DNA of 38,733 nucleotides from positions 1 through 38,733 of the forward strand of contig NZ_VUKC01000023.1 in the NCBI RefSeq assembly GCF_009193135.1, in the 5' to 3' direction. The notes under the pieces are model-generated. The model was not told where the DNA came from, ran no database searches, and saw nothing but the letters and a program-made list of their open reading frames with translations. Below, one piece after another: positions 1 through 7,715 of this stretch. Numbering within the stretch: position 1 is the first letter of the stretch; the number at the start of each line of letters is the position of its first letter. The DNA is from Georgenia satyanarayanai. Lineage in GTDB: Bacteria > Actinomycetota > Actinomycetes > Actinomycetales > Actinomycetaceae. The position numbers and the translations under genes are program-made.

Positions 1-129
1 GTGAAGAACTCCCTGGCCGGTGGCGACGCGGACTTCTCGGTGCGCTTCGGCCGGGAGGGCGACGAGGTGCTCGTCGGCGACTGGAACGGCGACGGCCGCG
101 ACACCCTCGGCGTGCGCCGCACCCCGTAG
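1..129 (+). CDS. C-terminal end of a VCBS/FG-GAP-like repeat protein (partial)
   Basis: The window opens inside a gene read in frame 1, which ends at a TAG at 127-129. The 42 visible residues include GDWNGDGRDTLGVRR, the hallmark of the Asp/Gly/Asn-rich repeats at the C-terminus of many secreted actinobacterial hydrolases and VCBS/FG-GAP-like proteins. This repeat type is usually extracellular, and the DWNGDG loop resembles a calcium-binding loop. The catalytic or N-terminal part lies outside the window, so the function of the whole protein cannot be given. The gene is followed after about 20 bases by a strong hairpin and converges on the flavin monooxygenase operon. Confidence 0.6.
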   Translation: MKNSLAGGDADFSVRFGREGDEVLVGDWNGDGRDTLGVRRTP

Positions 130-148
130 GGAGTCAGCTCCTCCGACG

Positions 149-180
149 CGCAGGACCCCGGCGAGCGCCGGGGTCCTGCG
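149..180. terminator. Bidirectional hairpin terminator
   Basis: A perfect 14-base stem (149-162 pairs with 167-180) with a GAGC loop lies between two convergent genes. There is no T-run, as is usual for GC-rich actinobacteria. It probably ends both the repeat-protein gene from the left and the seven-gene operon from the right. Confidence 0.8.
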
Positions 181-186
181 TGCGTC

Positions 187-1212
187 TCAGACCGTGGCCA
201 GGGCCGCCGAGGCCGCCGGGACCCACCCCAGCGCCGGCGCGACCTCCGCTGCGAGGAGCTCCACCGACCGGAGGACCTCCGGGTGCGGCGGGTCGACGGA
301 GTGGACCTGGAAGGACAGGTGGGTCGCCCGCGCGACCACCGGGTCGGCGAGCAGGCCGGCCAGCACGGTGGCCGGGGTCCCGACGTGCGAGTCGGTCGCC
401 GCGACGAGCTCGGCGGTGGACAGGCCCGCGGCGGAGCGCCCCGTCATCCGCTCGACGAGCGGCGCGACCCGCCGTAGCCCCGACTCGGCGAGCTCGGCGG
501 CCCTCCCCTCGTCCTCGGTGACGACGACGGTGCGGGCCACGCTGATCCGGGGAGCGGCCCCGGCGGGCAGGTGCTCGAGGTAGGCGTCGACGAGCCGCTC
601 CTGCAGGGAGCCCAGGGGGAGGCCGGGCTCGTCGCCGGGACGCGGCTGGGTCCGCGAGAGCATGAGCCCGTGGCCGCGCCGTCCGGCCTCCACCGCCCAG
701 GGCTCGGAGAAGGTACCGATCCACAGCCTGCCGGCGAGCGTCCCGGCCGGCGGGTACAGCGCCCGGCCGCCCGCGACCGGCTCACCCCGCAGGGCTGCCT
801 CGAGCCGGTCGAGCTTGGCGGTGAACACCGCGTGCCGGTCGGCGAAGTCGAGGCCCGCGGCCGCGAACGCGCCCGGTGAGCCGCCCGAGGCGAGACCGAG
901 CTCCACCCGCCCCCCGCTGAGGTGGTCGAGCACGGCGGCGTCCTCCGCCACGCGCAGCGGGTCCTCGAGGGCGAGGGTGATGACGCCGGTGGTGAGCCGG
1001 ACCCGGGAGGTCACCGCTGCCGCGTGGGCGAGCAGGACGAGCGGCGAGGGCAGCCCGCCCTCGCTCCCGTCGTAGTGGTGCTGGGCGACGGCGACGGCGT
1101 CGAAGCCGGCCGCCTCGGCGGCGCGGAGCTGCTCCAGCGCGAGCCGGTAGCGCCCCGCCGGTGGGGCGTCGTCGAGCACCCGGGTGAAGAACCCGAGCTG
1201 GGGGGCGCTCAC
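187..1212 (-). CDS. Luciferase-like FMN-dependent monooxygenase (KPN_01858-type)
   Basis: This 341-residue protein has the TIM-barrel layout of the bacterial luciferase-like monooxygenase family. It shows an N-terminal LGFFTRV strand, AQHHYDGSEGG after the second helix, TTGVITLALEDPLRVAED, and the phosphate-binding-like GLASGGSPGAFAAAGLD segment. Family members use reduced FMN and O2 to oxidise a small organic substrate, and need a separate flavin reductase. None is encoded nearby. The GTG start at 1212 overlaps the stop of the upstream AhpD-like gene by 4 bases, so it is the last gene of a translationally coupled operon. Placement next to a Dpp-type transporter and two CMD-fold proteins matches what I recall as the KPN_01858 family. 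The substrate is unknown. Confidence 0.85.
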   Translation of the reverse strand: MSAPQLGFFTRVLDDAPPAGRYRLALEQLRAAEAAGFDAVAVAQHHYDGSEGGLPSPLVLLAHAAAVTSRVRLTTGVITLALEDPLRVAEDAAVLDHLSGGRVELGLASGGSPGAFAAAGLDFADRHAVFTAKLDRLEAALRGEPVAGGRALYPPAGTLAGRLWIGTFSEPWAVEAGRRGHGLMLSRTQPRPGDEPGLPLGSLQERLVDAYLEHLPAGAAPRISVARTVVVTEDEGRAAELAESGLRRVAPLVERMTGRSAAGLSTAELVAATDSHVGTPATVLAGLLADPVVARATHLSFQVHSVDPPHPEVLRSVELLAAEVAPALGWVPAASAALATV

Positions 1213-1814
1213 GAGCGCCGCCTCGCGGGAACCTCGGGCTCGCCGAGGGAGAGCATGAGCCGGTTCGCCCAGTTGAAGAAGGCGGCACCCCCGATGACGT
1301 CGAGGATCTCGTCGTCACCCAGGCCCGCCGCTCGCAGCCGCTCGACGTGCCCGGGGCCGAAGCGGACCGGCGTCGCCGTCAGCGCCTCGGCGGCGGCGAC
1401 GATCGCCTCCCACCGCTCGCCGAGCTCCGCGCCCGTGCCCTCGTCGAGCAGCCGGTCGACGTCCGCGGGACGTCCGGAGAGCTGGGCCGCCGCCCGGGCG
1501 TGCACGGACGCGCAGAACACGCAGCCGTTGACACGGGAGGCCGCCGCGGCCGCGAGCTCGCGCTCGGCGCGCGGCAGACCGCCGTCCTCGGTGTAGAAGA
1601 TGTCGTTGTCCAGGCGGGTGCGCGCCCCGAGCAGCTCGGGGTCCCGGGCGAGGAGCCGGAAGTAGGCGAAGTCCGCCCGGGTGCGCTCGACGAGGCCGGC
1701 GTAGTGGCGGTCGGTCAGCTCCTCCTTGGCGAGCGGCTCGAGCCAGGGCACCCAGCCGAGGGGCTCGCGGGTGAAGGCCTCGGGGCGGTCGAGGTCGGGG
1801 TGGTGGTGGATCAT
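1209..1814 (-). CDS. AhpD-like alkylhydroperoxidase/CMD-domain protein (Avi_7169-type)
   Basis: This 201-residue protein has the CMD/AhpD fold. The redox motif is intact: Cys98, Cys101 and His105 in NGCVFCASVH, with a Glu-rich helix (RAERELAAAA, residues 83-92) just before it, as in AhpD-type peroxidases. AhpD proteins reduce peroxides or act as thiol-disulphide partners, with the Cys pair as the active site. The ATG at 1814 overlaps the stop of the preceding gene by 4 bases, and its own stop overlaps the monooxygenase start. It sits between a second, Cys-less CMD protein and the flavin monooxygenase. It may therefore handle peroxide or a reactive product from the flavin reaction, which is inference. 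I recall this as the Avi_7169 family. Confidence 0.8.
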   Translation of the reverse strand: MIHHHPDLDRPEAFTREPLGWVPWLEPLAKEELTDRHYAGLVERTRADFAYFRLLARDPELLGARTRLDNDIFYTEDGGLPRAERELAAAAASRVNGCVFCASVHARAAAQLSGRPADVDRLLDEGTGAELGERWEAIVAAAEALTATPVRFGPGHVERLRAAGLGDDEILDVIGGAAFFNWANRLMLSLGEPEVPARRRS

Positions 1815-2446
1815 CGCGGGGCTCCCGGAGTGGCGTGGAGGACGGACAGGCCGGCGGCGGCGCGCAGCTGGTAGGCGAGGAACGCGACGAGCTGGGAGAG
1901 GGTGACGGTCGCGTCGGCCGTCCAGCCGGCACCGACGAGACGCGCGAGCGCGTCCGCTCGTGCGTCACGCGGGTGCAGGACGAGGAGCCTGGCGTGCTCG
2001 AGGGCGACGGACAGCCGCTCCCCCAGCACCTCCCGCGCGACGACCCGGTAGCCCGCGGCGGGCACGGACTCCGCGACGAGCCCCGGCTCCCGGTACGTCC
2101 CGGCCGGGCCTGGGACGGCCGCGGTCCCCGCCTCGGCCGTGAGCGTGGCCGCGAGCGCGTCCGACCCACCGGCGGCGAGCAACGCTCGTCGGTAGTGGGA
2201 CACGGAGCGCTCGTCACGGTGCAGAGCGGCGACGAACACGGCGACGGCGAGCCGGTCGAGGACGGGCAGCTCGCCGTCGTCGTCGGGGGCGAAGAGCAGC
2301 CGGTAGGCGAGCTGGGCGTTCTCCCGCGCGGAGGGCCGCAGGTCACGCAGCGTGTCGACGGCGCCGCCCGCCGGGATCCCGGCGAGCTCGCGCAGGACGT
2401 CGGCGGCGCCGGCGGGCGCTCGGTTGTGGTCGAGGACGTGGGTCAT
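1811..2446 (-). CDS. CMD-domain protein without redox cysteines (Avi_7170-type)
   Basis: This 211-residue protein pairs with the AhpD-like gene downstream. It shows a CMD-like helical pattern (LPVLDRLAVAVFVAALHRD), where the usual CxxCxxxH position reads VFVAALH, so the histidine is kept but both cysteines are gone. It contains no cysteine at all, so it cannot be an AhpD-type peroxidase on its own. It may be a structural partner of the Cys-containing protein or an enzyme of the decarboxylase/isomerase type; both are inference. Its start overlaps the ATPase stop by 4 bases (2443-2446) and its end overlaps the next start. The operon position matches the Avi_7170 CMD family as I recall it. Confidence 0.7.
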   Translation of the reverse strand: MTHVLDHNRAPAGAADVLRELAGIPAGGAVDTLRDLRPSARENAQLAYRLLFAPDDDGELPVLDRLAVAVFVAALHRDERSVSHYRRALLAAGGSDALAATLTAEAGTAAVPGPAGTYREPGLVAESVPAAGYRVVAREVLGERLSVALEHARLLVLHPRDARADALARLVGAGWTADATVTLSQLVAFLAYQLRAAAGLSVLHATPGAPR

Positions 2447-4056
2447 GACTCTCTCCTGGTGGCGTGGGCCGCGGGGACCGCGTCGAGCAGCTCGCGGGTG
2501 TACTCGTGCGAGGGGGCGTGGAAGATCTCGGCGGTGGTGCCGCTCTCCACCACCCGGCCGCGCTGCATGACGGTGACGGTGTCGGAGACCTGGCGGACGA
2601 CGCCGAGGTCGTGGGAGATGAACAGGTAGGTGAGGCCGCGCTCCCCTTGGAGCTCGGCGAGCAGGTCGAGGATCTGGGCCTGCACGCTGACGTCGAGCGC
2701 CGAGACCGGCTCGTCGAGGACGACGACGCCGGGGTCGAGGACCAGCGCCCGGGCGATCGCCACCCGCTGACGCTGCCCGCCGCTGAGCTCCCGCGGCCGC
2801 CGCCCGTGCAGCTGCGGGCCGAGGGCGACCCGCTCGAGCAGCGCTCCCGCCCTCGCCCGCCGTTCACGCCGGTCACCGAGGCGGAAGTTGCGCAGCGGCT
2901 CGGTGACGATGTCGAGGACGCTCATGCGGGGGTCGAGGGACCCGAAGGGGTTCTGGTAGACGAGCTGGACCTGCCGGCGCCACTGGCGGCGCGCCTCGCC
3001 GCGCAGCGAGGCGACGTCGGTGCCGTGGACGAGCGCCGTCCCCGTCGTCGCCGTCTCCAGGCCGAGCAGGATGCGCGCCGTCGTCGACTTGCCCGAGCCG
3101 GACTCCCCGACGACGGCGTGCGTCGTCCCGGCGGGCACGGTGAGGCTCACGTCGTCCACGGCACGCACGTGCTGCCCGCCGCGGCCGGTGAAGTCCTTGC
3201 TCACGGTGCGCAGCTCGATCGCCGGGACGGCGCCCGCTGCGGGGACCGGCGGGAGGGGCCGCAGCGGGGCCGGGTTGAGCGCCGGGGCGTCACGCACGAG
3301 CCGCCGGGTGTAGTCGCTGCGCGGCGCACCGACCACCTCGCTCGCGGCCCCCGCGTCGACCACCCGTCCGCCCTGCATGACGAGGATCCGGTCGGCACGT
3401 TCGGCGGCCGCGGCGAGGTCGTGGGTGACGAGGAGGATCCCGGTGCCGTCCTGTGCGCGCAGCTCGTCGAGCAGGTCGAGGATGCGTCGCTGGACGGTGA
3501 CGTCCAGGGCGCTCGTCGGCTCGTCGGCGATGAGGAGGTCGGGCTGCAGCGCCAGCGCCGCCGCGATGAGCACCCGCTGGCGCATGCCGCCGGAGAGCTC
3601 GTGCGGGTAGGCGCCGGCCACCCGGGCGCCGGGCAGGCCCACGCGCTCGAGCAGCTCGGCCACCCGGGCGCGGACCCCCTTCTCGTCCCTCTCCCCGTGC
3701 ACCCGCAGGGTCTCGGCGACCTGCCAGCCCACGGTCCGCAGCGGGTCGAGAGAGCTGCCCGGGTCCTGCGGGACGAGGCCGATGCGCCGTCCCCGCACCT
3801 CCTGCAGCCGCCTGTCCGACCAGCCCCGGATGTCGGTGCCGTGCAGGAGGATCTGCCCGGAGGTGACGGTCGCGGCCGGCGCGAGGAGCCCGAGCACGGC
3901 GTGGGCGGTCGTCGTCTTGCCCGAGCCGGTCTCCCCCACCACCGCGACCACCTCGCCCGGCGCGACGGTGAGGCTCACGCCGTCGACGGCGGTGTGGTGC
4001 CCGCCGCGGCGGGTGCGGTAGGTGACCGACAGGTCGCGCACGTCGAGGAGGCTCAT
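2443..4056 (-). CDS. Dipeptide/nickel-type ABC transporter, double ATP-binding subunit
   Basis: This 537-residue protein carries two full nucleotide-binding domains in one chain, like fused DppD-DppF. The first has Walker A GETGSGKTTT, signature LSGGMRQRV and Walker B LLIADEPTSALD. The second has GESGSGKSTT, LSGGQRQRV and VVVLDEPVSALD. Each domain ends with an Opp/Dpp-type tail (DYTRRLV, EYTRELL). The reading frame is open further upstream, but the ATG at 4056 gives the canonical MSLLDVRDLSVTYRT start and the same 4-base overlap (4053-4056) with the permease as at every other junction, so I chose it. It should power import of the solute captured by the lipoprotein encoded at the operon's start. 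Confidence 0.92.
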   Translation of the reverse strand: MSLLDVRDLSVTYRTRRGGHHTAVDGVSLTVAPGEVVAVVGETGSGKTTTAHAVLGLLAPAATVTSGQILLHGTDIRGWSDRRLQEVRGRRIGLVPQDPGSSLDPLRTVGWQVAETLRVHGERDEKGVRARVAELLERVGLPGARVAGAYPHELSGGMRQRVLIAAALALQPDLLIADEPTSALDVTVQRRILDLLDELRAQDGTGILLVTHDLAAAAERADRILVMQGGRVVDAGAASEVVGAPRSDYTRRLVRDAPALNPAPLRPLPPVPAAGAVPAIELRTVSKDFTGRGGQHVRAVDDVSLTVPAGTTHAVVGESGSGKSTTARILLGLETATTGTALVHGTDVASLRGEARRQWRRQVQLVYQNPFGSLDPRMSVLDIVTEPLRNFRLGDRRERRARAGALLERVALGPQLHGRRPRELSGGQRQRVAIARALVLDPGVVVLDEPVSALDVSVQAQILDLLAELQGERGLTYLFISHDLGVVRQVSDTVTVMQRGRVVESGTTAEIFHAPSHEYTRELLDAVPAAHATRRES

Positions 4057-4928
4057 CGCTCGCTCCCCAGGGAGCGGCTGACCCGGTTGGCCGAGAGGAC
4101 GACGGCGACGATGACGAGACCGGGCAGGGTGGTGACCCACCAGGCGGCGGCGAGCAGGTCGCGGCCCTGGGCGATGATCATGCCCCACTCCGGGTCCGGC
4201 GGCGTCACGCCGTAGCCGAGGAAGCCGAGGGTGGACAGCGCGAGGATCGCGGTGCCCAGCTGCATCGCCGCGAGCGCGACGACCGGCCGCAGGGAGTTGC
4301 GCAGCACGTGCCGCCACAGCACCGACAGGACGCGCCCGCCGCTGCCGTAGGCGGCCTCGACGTACTCGGTGGCCCGCACCTGGACCACCTCGGCCCGCAC
4401 GAGCCGCGCGAAGCCCGCCACCGCGCCGACGCCCACGGCGAGCGCCGCGTTGACGGTCCCCGGCCCGAGGAGGACGACGACGGTGAGCGCGAGCAGGAGC
4501 CCCGGGATGGCGAGCAGGACGTCGACGACCCGCATGAGGACCTCCTCGACCGCCCCGCCGACGGTGCCGGCCACGACCCCGAGCACCGTGCCGACGGTGA
4601 GCCCGACGCTCACGGCGACGAGGGCGCCGGCGAGGGACTCCGAGGCGCCGTGGACCACACGGGAGAAGAGGTCACGCCCGTTGGCGTCCGTCCCGAAGAG
4701 GTGCTCCCCGCCCGGCGCCTGCAGCCCGGGCCCGACGCTCGAGTAGGCGTCGAAGGGCGCGAGGACCCCGGGCAGGACCGCCCAGAGCAGCACGGTGGCG
4801 ATGACGGCCCAGGCGAGCACGAGGCCGACGGGGACCGTGCGACGCCGGCGTCCCGCGGGGACTGGTGCGGTGGTGACCGTGACGGGGGCCACGGGCGTGA
4901 CCGGCTCTCGCGTGGTCGTCGCGGTCAT
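4053..4928 (-). CDS. Dpp/Opp-type ABC transporter permease (DppC-like)
   Basis: This 291-residue membrane protein has the DppC pattern. A cytoplasmic N-terminus of about 35 residues leads into a first membrane helix, then HLFGTDANGRDLFSRVVHG, the signature of the family. Several hydrophobic segments follow, with an EAA-loop (YVEAAYGSGGRVLSVLWRH) that contacts the ATPase. It forms the inner-membrane channel together with the DppB-like partner encoded just upstream. The ATG at 4928 overlaps the stop of that partner by 4 bases. A much longer open frame continues upstream but runs antisense-like through the neighbouring genes and is not used. Confidence 0.92.
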   Translation of the reverse strand: MTATTTREPVTPVAPVTVTTAPVPAGRRRRTVPVGLVLAWAVIATVLLWAVLPGVLAPFDAYSSVGPGLQAPGGEHLFGTDANGRDLFSRVVHGASESLAGALVAVSVGLTVGTVLGVVAGTVGGAVEEVLMRVVDVLLAIPGLLLALTVVVLLGPGTVNAALAVGVGAVAGFARLVRAEVVQVRATEYVEAAYGSGGRVLSVLWRHVLRNSLRPVVALAAMQLGTAILALSTLGFLGYGVTPPDPEWGMIIAQGRDLLAAAWWVTTLPGLVIVAVVLSANRVSRSLGSER

Positions 4929-5932
4929 GGCCGGGCTCCTTCCAGCGGGCGCGCCACGACGGGCTCGACGACGACGGCGGATGGTGGCGCCGTCGTCGTC
5001 CGTGCCCGGCGCAGGCGCGGGTCGAGGACGGGGTAGAGGAGGTCGACGACGAGGTTGACCGTGACGAAGGCGAGGGCCGCCACGAGGACGATCGCCTGGA
5101 TCACCGGCAGGTCCTGCGCCGCCACCGCGAGGTTGGTGAGGCGGCCCAGCCCGTCGCGGCCGAAGACGGACTCGGTGACGACCGAGCCGGCGATGAGCTC
5201 GGCGACGAGGAGACCGCTGATCGTCAGCACCGGCAGCAGGGCGTTGCGGGCGGTGTGCCGGCTCAGCGTCCACCAGCGCGAGGCCCCCTTCGCCTCGACG
5301 ACGTGGACGAAGGGCCGGGTGGCGACGTCGTCGAGGGTGCGCAGGACGATCTGGGCGAGCGGCGCGCTCACCGGGACGGCGAGGGTGAGGACGGGCAGCA
5401 CGAGCTCCTGCCAGCCCTCGGCCCCGATGACCGGCACCCAGCCGAGCCGGAAGGAGAAGACCTGGAGCAGGACGATGCCGAGCCAGAACGCCGGGACGGA
5501 CACGAACAGCGAGGGGATCGCGGTGATCGCGTTGTGCAGCCACGGGCTGCGGGCGTAGCTCGCCGCGAGCGCGAGCACGACGGCGAGAGCAGCGGCCACG
5601 ACGAAGGCGAGCGAGGCGAGCTGGAGCGTGGCCGGCAGGGCGGCCGAGATGCGGTCGAGGACGGGGGTCGCCGTCTCGACCGAGTAGCCCAGGTCCCCCT
5701 GCAGCGTCCCCGCCAGGGCGTGGACGTACTGGAGGACGAGCGGGTCGTCGACCCGGTAGTACTCGCGGATGGCGGCGATCTGGTCCGCGCTCAGGCCGAG
5801 CTCGGGGTTCTCGAACTTGATGAGGATCCCGTCCCCGGGCAGCGCACCGAGGAGGAGGAAGGACAGGGTGTAGGCGGCCCACAGGACGACGAGGGCCTGG
5901 CCCACCCGCCCCGCGACGTAGCGGGCGCTCAC
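4925..5932 (-). CDS. Dpp/Opp-type ABC transporter permease (DppB-like)
   Basis: This 335-residue protein matches DppB/OppB. It has an N-terminal membrane helix (ALVVLWAAYTLSFLLLGALPGD), then the periplasmic/extracellular segment with RVDDPLVLQYVHALAGTLQGDLG, then five more hydrophobic helices. The EAA-loop VVEAKGASRWWTLSRHTARN is followed by TESVFGRDGLGRL near the C-terminus, both typical of the family. The start is GTG at 5932, giving MSARYVAGRVGQAL and a 4-base overlap with the solute-binding protein stop. It should form the translocation pore with the DppC-like permease encoded next. Confidence 0.92.
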   Translation of the reverse strand: MSARYVAGRVGQALVVLWAAYTLSFLLLGALPGDGILIKFENPELGLSADQIAAIREYYRVDDPLVLQYVHALAGTLQGDLGYSVETATPVLDRISAALPATLQLASLAFVVAAALAVVLALAASYARSPWLHNAITAIPSLFVSVPAFWLGIVLLQVFSFRLGWVPVIGAEGWQELVLPVLTLAVPVSAPLAQIVLRTLDDVATRPFVHVVEAKGASRWWTLSRHTARNALLPVLTISGLLVAELIAGSVVTESVFGRDGLGRLTNLAVAAQDLPVIQAIVLVAALAFVTVNLVVDLLYPVLDPRLRRARTTTAPPSAVVVEPVVARPLEGARP

Positions 5933-7560
5933 CGCTCCTCCAGCCACGTGTCGTACAGGCGCAGACGCCCGACCGGCTCCCAGCCCAGGCCGTGGACGTG
6001 CGGGCCGGCGGCGTAGGTCTGGGGCATGTCGTACAGCGGGATGGTGAGCGCGTTGTCGACGAGGTACTCCTGGACCTCGGCGGCCTTGGCGTAGCGCTCC
6101 TCCGTGCCGGGCAGGGAGGTGATCTCCTCGAGGAGGCCGTCGAGGGCGTCGTCGGTGGAGACGAGGTAGTCCCGCTGGCTGCTGTGGAAGGCGCTGTACA
6201 GGACGTCGGGGTCCACACGACCGACGTGGCTGATGAGGACGCCGATGTCGGCCGGGTCCTGCTGGCGCTGGACCGCTGTCGCGGGGTCCGGCAGCTCGAT
6301 GTGGAGCTTCGCGCCGACCGCCTCCCACTGCTGGGCCACGAGCTCTGCCGTCTCCTGGCCGAGGGGGAAGACGGCGGGGACGATCGTCGTGAGCTCCAGC
6401 CGCTGGCCGTCCTTGGTGCGGATGCCGTCCGGGCCGCGCTCCCAGCCGGCCTCGTCGAGCAGCCGGTTGGCCTCCTCGGGGTCCGCCGCGAGCCTGTCGG
6501 ACAGGTCGGTGTATCCGGTGGCACCGGAGCTGAGCGGTGAGGTGGCCACCGGGTAGTTGTCGGTGAAGAGGGTGTCGACGATCGCACCGGTGTCGGTGGC
6601 CTTGAGCAGCGCCTGCCGCACGGGCAGCTCGGTGAGGACCGGGTTGCCGGGGCGCAGCGCGATCTGGGGGCTGACGCCGTTGGTCTGCGGGGCGTACAGC
6701 TGGTAGCCGGCCGCCTCGATCGTCGGCTCGTCGTAGGCCTGCACCGAGCGCACGGCGTCGGCCTGGCCGGAGGTCAGGGCGCCGATGCGCACGGAGTCCT
6801 CGGGGGTGACGACGATGTGGATCTCGTCGAGGTAGGCGCGCCCCTGGTGCTCCAGGTGCGGGGGCGCCCAGTCGTAGTCCTCCCGTGCGGTGAGCGTGTA
6901 CTCCTGCTCAGGGACGACCTCGGTGACGGTGAACGGCCCGGTCGCGACGACGTTCTCGAGCTGGCACTGCTCCTCGTAGGGCAGCTCGTAGGTCGAGGGG
7001 CCGACGACCGCGGCGCCGACGACGGAGGTCGCCTGGAGGAAGCCGGGGACGGGTGCGTCGAACTGGAAGGCCACGGTGTGGTCGTCGCGGACCTCGGAGC
7101 CGGCGTAGTTCGAGACGAACTCCTGGCTCGCCAGCCCGAGCTCCTCGTCGCCAAGACCCAGGTGGTCGAAGTTCGCGGCCACGTGCTCGGCGGTCAGCGG
7201 TGTGCCGTCCGAGAAGGTGACGTCCTCACGCAGGTGGAAGACGTACTCGGTGGCGTCGTCGGACACCTCCCAGGACTCGGCGAGCCACGGGTGGATCTCG
7301 CGGGTCTCGGGGTCCTGGAAGGTGAGCTTGTCGGCGATCTGGTTGAGGACGGTGGCGACCGGGTAGTAGCCGGAGCCGCCCGCGTAGAAGCACGTGGGGA
7401 ACTGGTACTCGAGGAAGGTGAGGGTCCCGCCCTGGCGGGGGGCGCCGTCGTCGGCGGCTGCCTCGTTCGTCGGCCCGGGGGTGCCGCTACAGGCGGCGAG
7501 GACCAGGGTCGCGGCGGCAGCGGTGGCTGCGGCGAGCGTGCGGCGATGGGAGATGCTCAT
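5929..7560 (-). CDS. ABC transporter substrate-binding lipoprotein (KPN_01854-type, SBP family 5)
   Basis: This 543-residue protein begins with a lipoprotein signal peptide. A basic n-region and an Ala-rich h-region are followed by the lipobox LAAC with Cys24 as the lipidation site. The rest follows the peptide/nickel/opine solute-binding family 5: GGTLTFLEYQF at the mature N-terminus, LAESWEVSDDATEYVFHLRE, VTFSDGTPLTAEHV, and a C-terminal region rich in aromatic residues. It should be anchored outside the membrane and deliver substrate to the two permeases. It is the first gene of the seven-gene operon, with a GAGAGGA ribosome-binding site. The context with an FMN monooxygenase and two CMD proteins fits what I recall as the KPN_01854 family. 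The ligand is unknown. Confidence 0.9.
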   Translation of the reverse strand: MSISHRRTLAAATAAAATLVLAACSGTPGPTNEAAADDGAPRQGGTLTFLEYQFPTCFYAGGSGYYPVATVLNQIADKLTFQDPETREIHPWLAESWEVSDDATEYVFHLREDVTFSDGTPLTAEHVAANFDHLGLGDEELGLASQEFVSNYAGSEVRDDHTVAFQFDAPVPGFLQATSVVGAAVVGPSTYELPYEEQCQLENVVATGPFTVTEVVPEQEYTLTAREDYDWAPPHLEHQGRAYLDEIHIVVTPEDSVRIGALTSGQADAVRSVQAYDEPTIEAAGYQLYAPQTNGVSPQIALRPGNPVLTELPVRQALLKATDTGAIVDTLFTDNYPVATSPLSSGATGYTDLSDRLAADPEEANRLLDEAGWERGPDGIRTKDGQRLELTTIVPAVFPLGQETAELVAQQWEAVGAKLHIELPDPATAVQRQQDPADIGVLISHVGRVDPDVLYSAFHSSQRDYLVSTDDALDGLLEEITSLPGTEERYAKAAEVQEYLVDNALTIPLYDMPQTYAAGPHVHGLGWEPVGRLRLYDTWLEER

Positions 7561-7580
7561 CGGGGCGGTCCTCTCGGGCG

Positions 7581-7612
7581 ATGGTCGAGCGTTCGGTTGA
7601 ACGCTTGACCAT
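7581..7612. promoter_or_regulatory. 32-base palindromic operator upstream of the transporter-monooxygenase operon
   Basis: The left arm ATGGTCgAGCGTTC and right arm GAACGCTtGACCAT are reverse complements except for one base, separated by four central bases (13 of 16 positions pair). It lies 20 bases upstream of the ATG of the substrate-binding protein. This size and symmetry suit a dimeric TetR-, GntR- or LacI-type repressor. No such regulator is encoded in the window. Confidence 0.65.
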
Positions 7613-7687
7613 CAGCGTGGAGGGGGACCGCCGCCGTGTAACCGGGTGGTCGGGCGAAATCTCAGCGCGTGAGAAGCGCGGGACTCG

Positions 7688-7703
7688 TCACCGTTCGCGG
7701 TGA
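7688..7703 (-). terminator. Short hairpin after the CAP-domain gene
   Basis: A perfect 6-base stem (7688-7693 with 7698-7703) and a 4-base loop begin 12 bases after the stop codon of the leftward CAP-domain gene. It is short for a terminator, but it is well placed to separate that gene from the transporter operon. Confidence 0.35.
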
Positions 7704-7715
7704 GACGGCGTGGGC

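Noticed and set aside
4057-4317. Longer N-terminus for the double ATPase
   Set aside because: The extra 87 residues are Arg/Pro-rich and overlap the permease. The ATG at 4056 gives the family's usual start and the operon-wide 4-base overlap.
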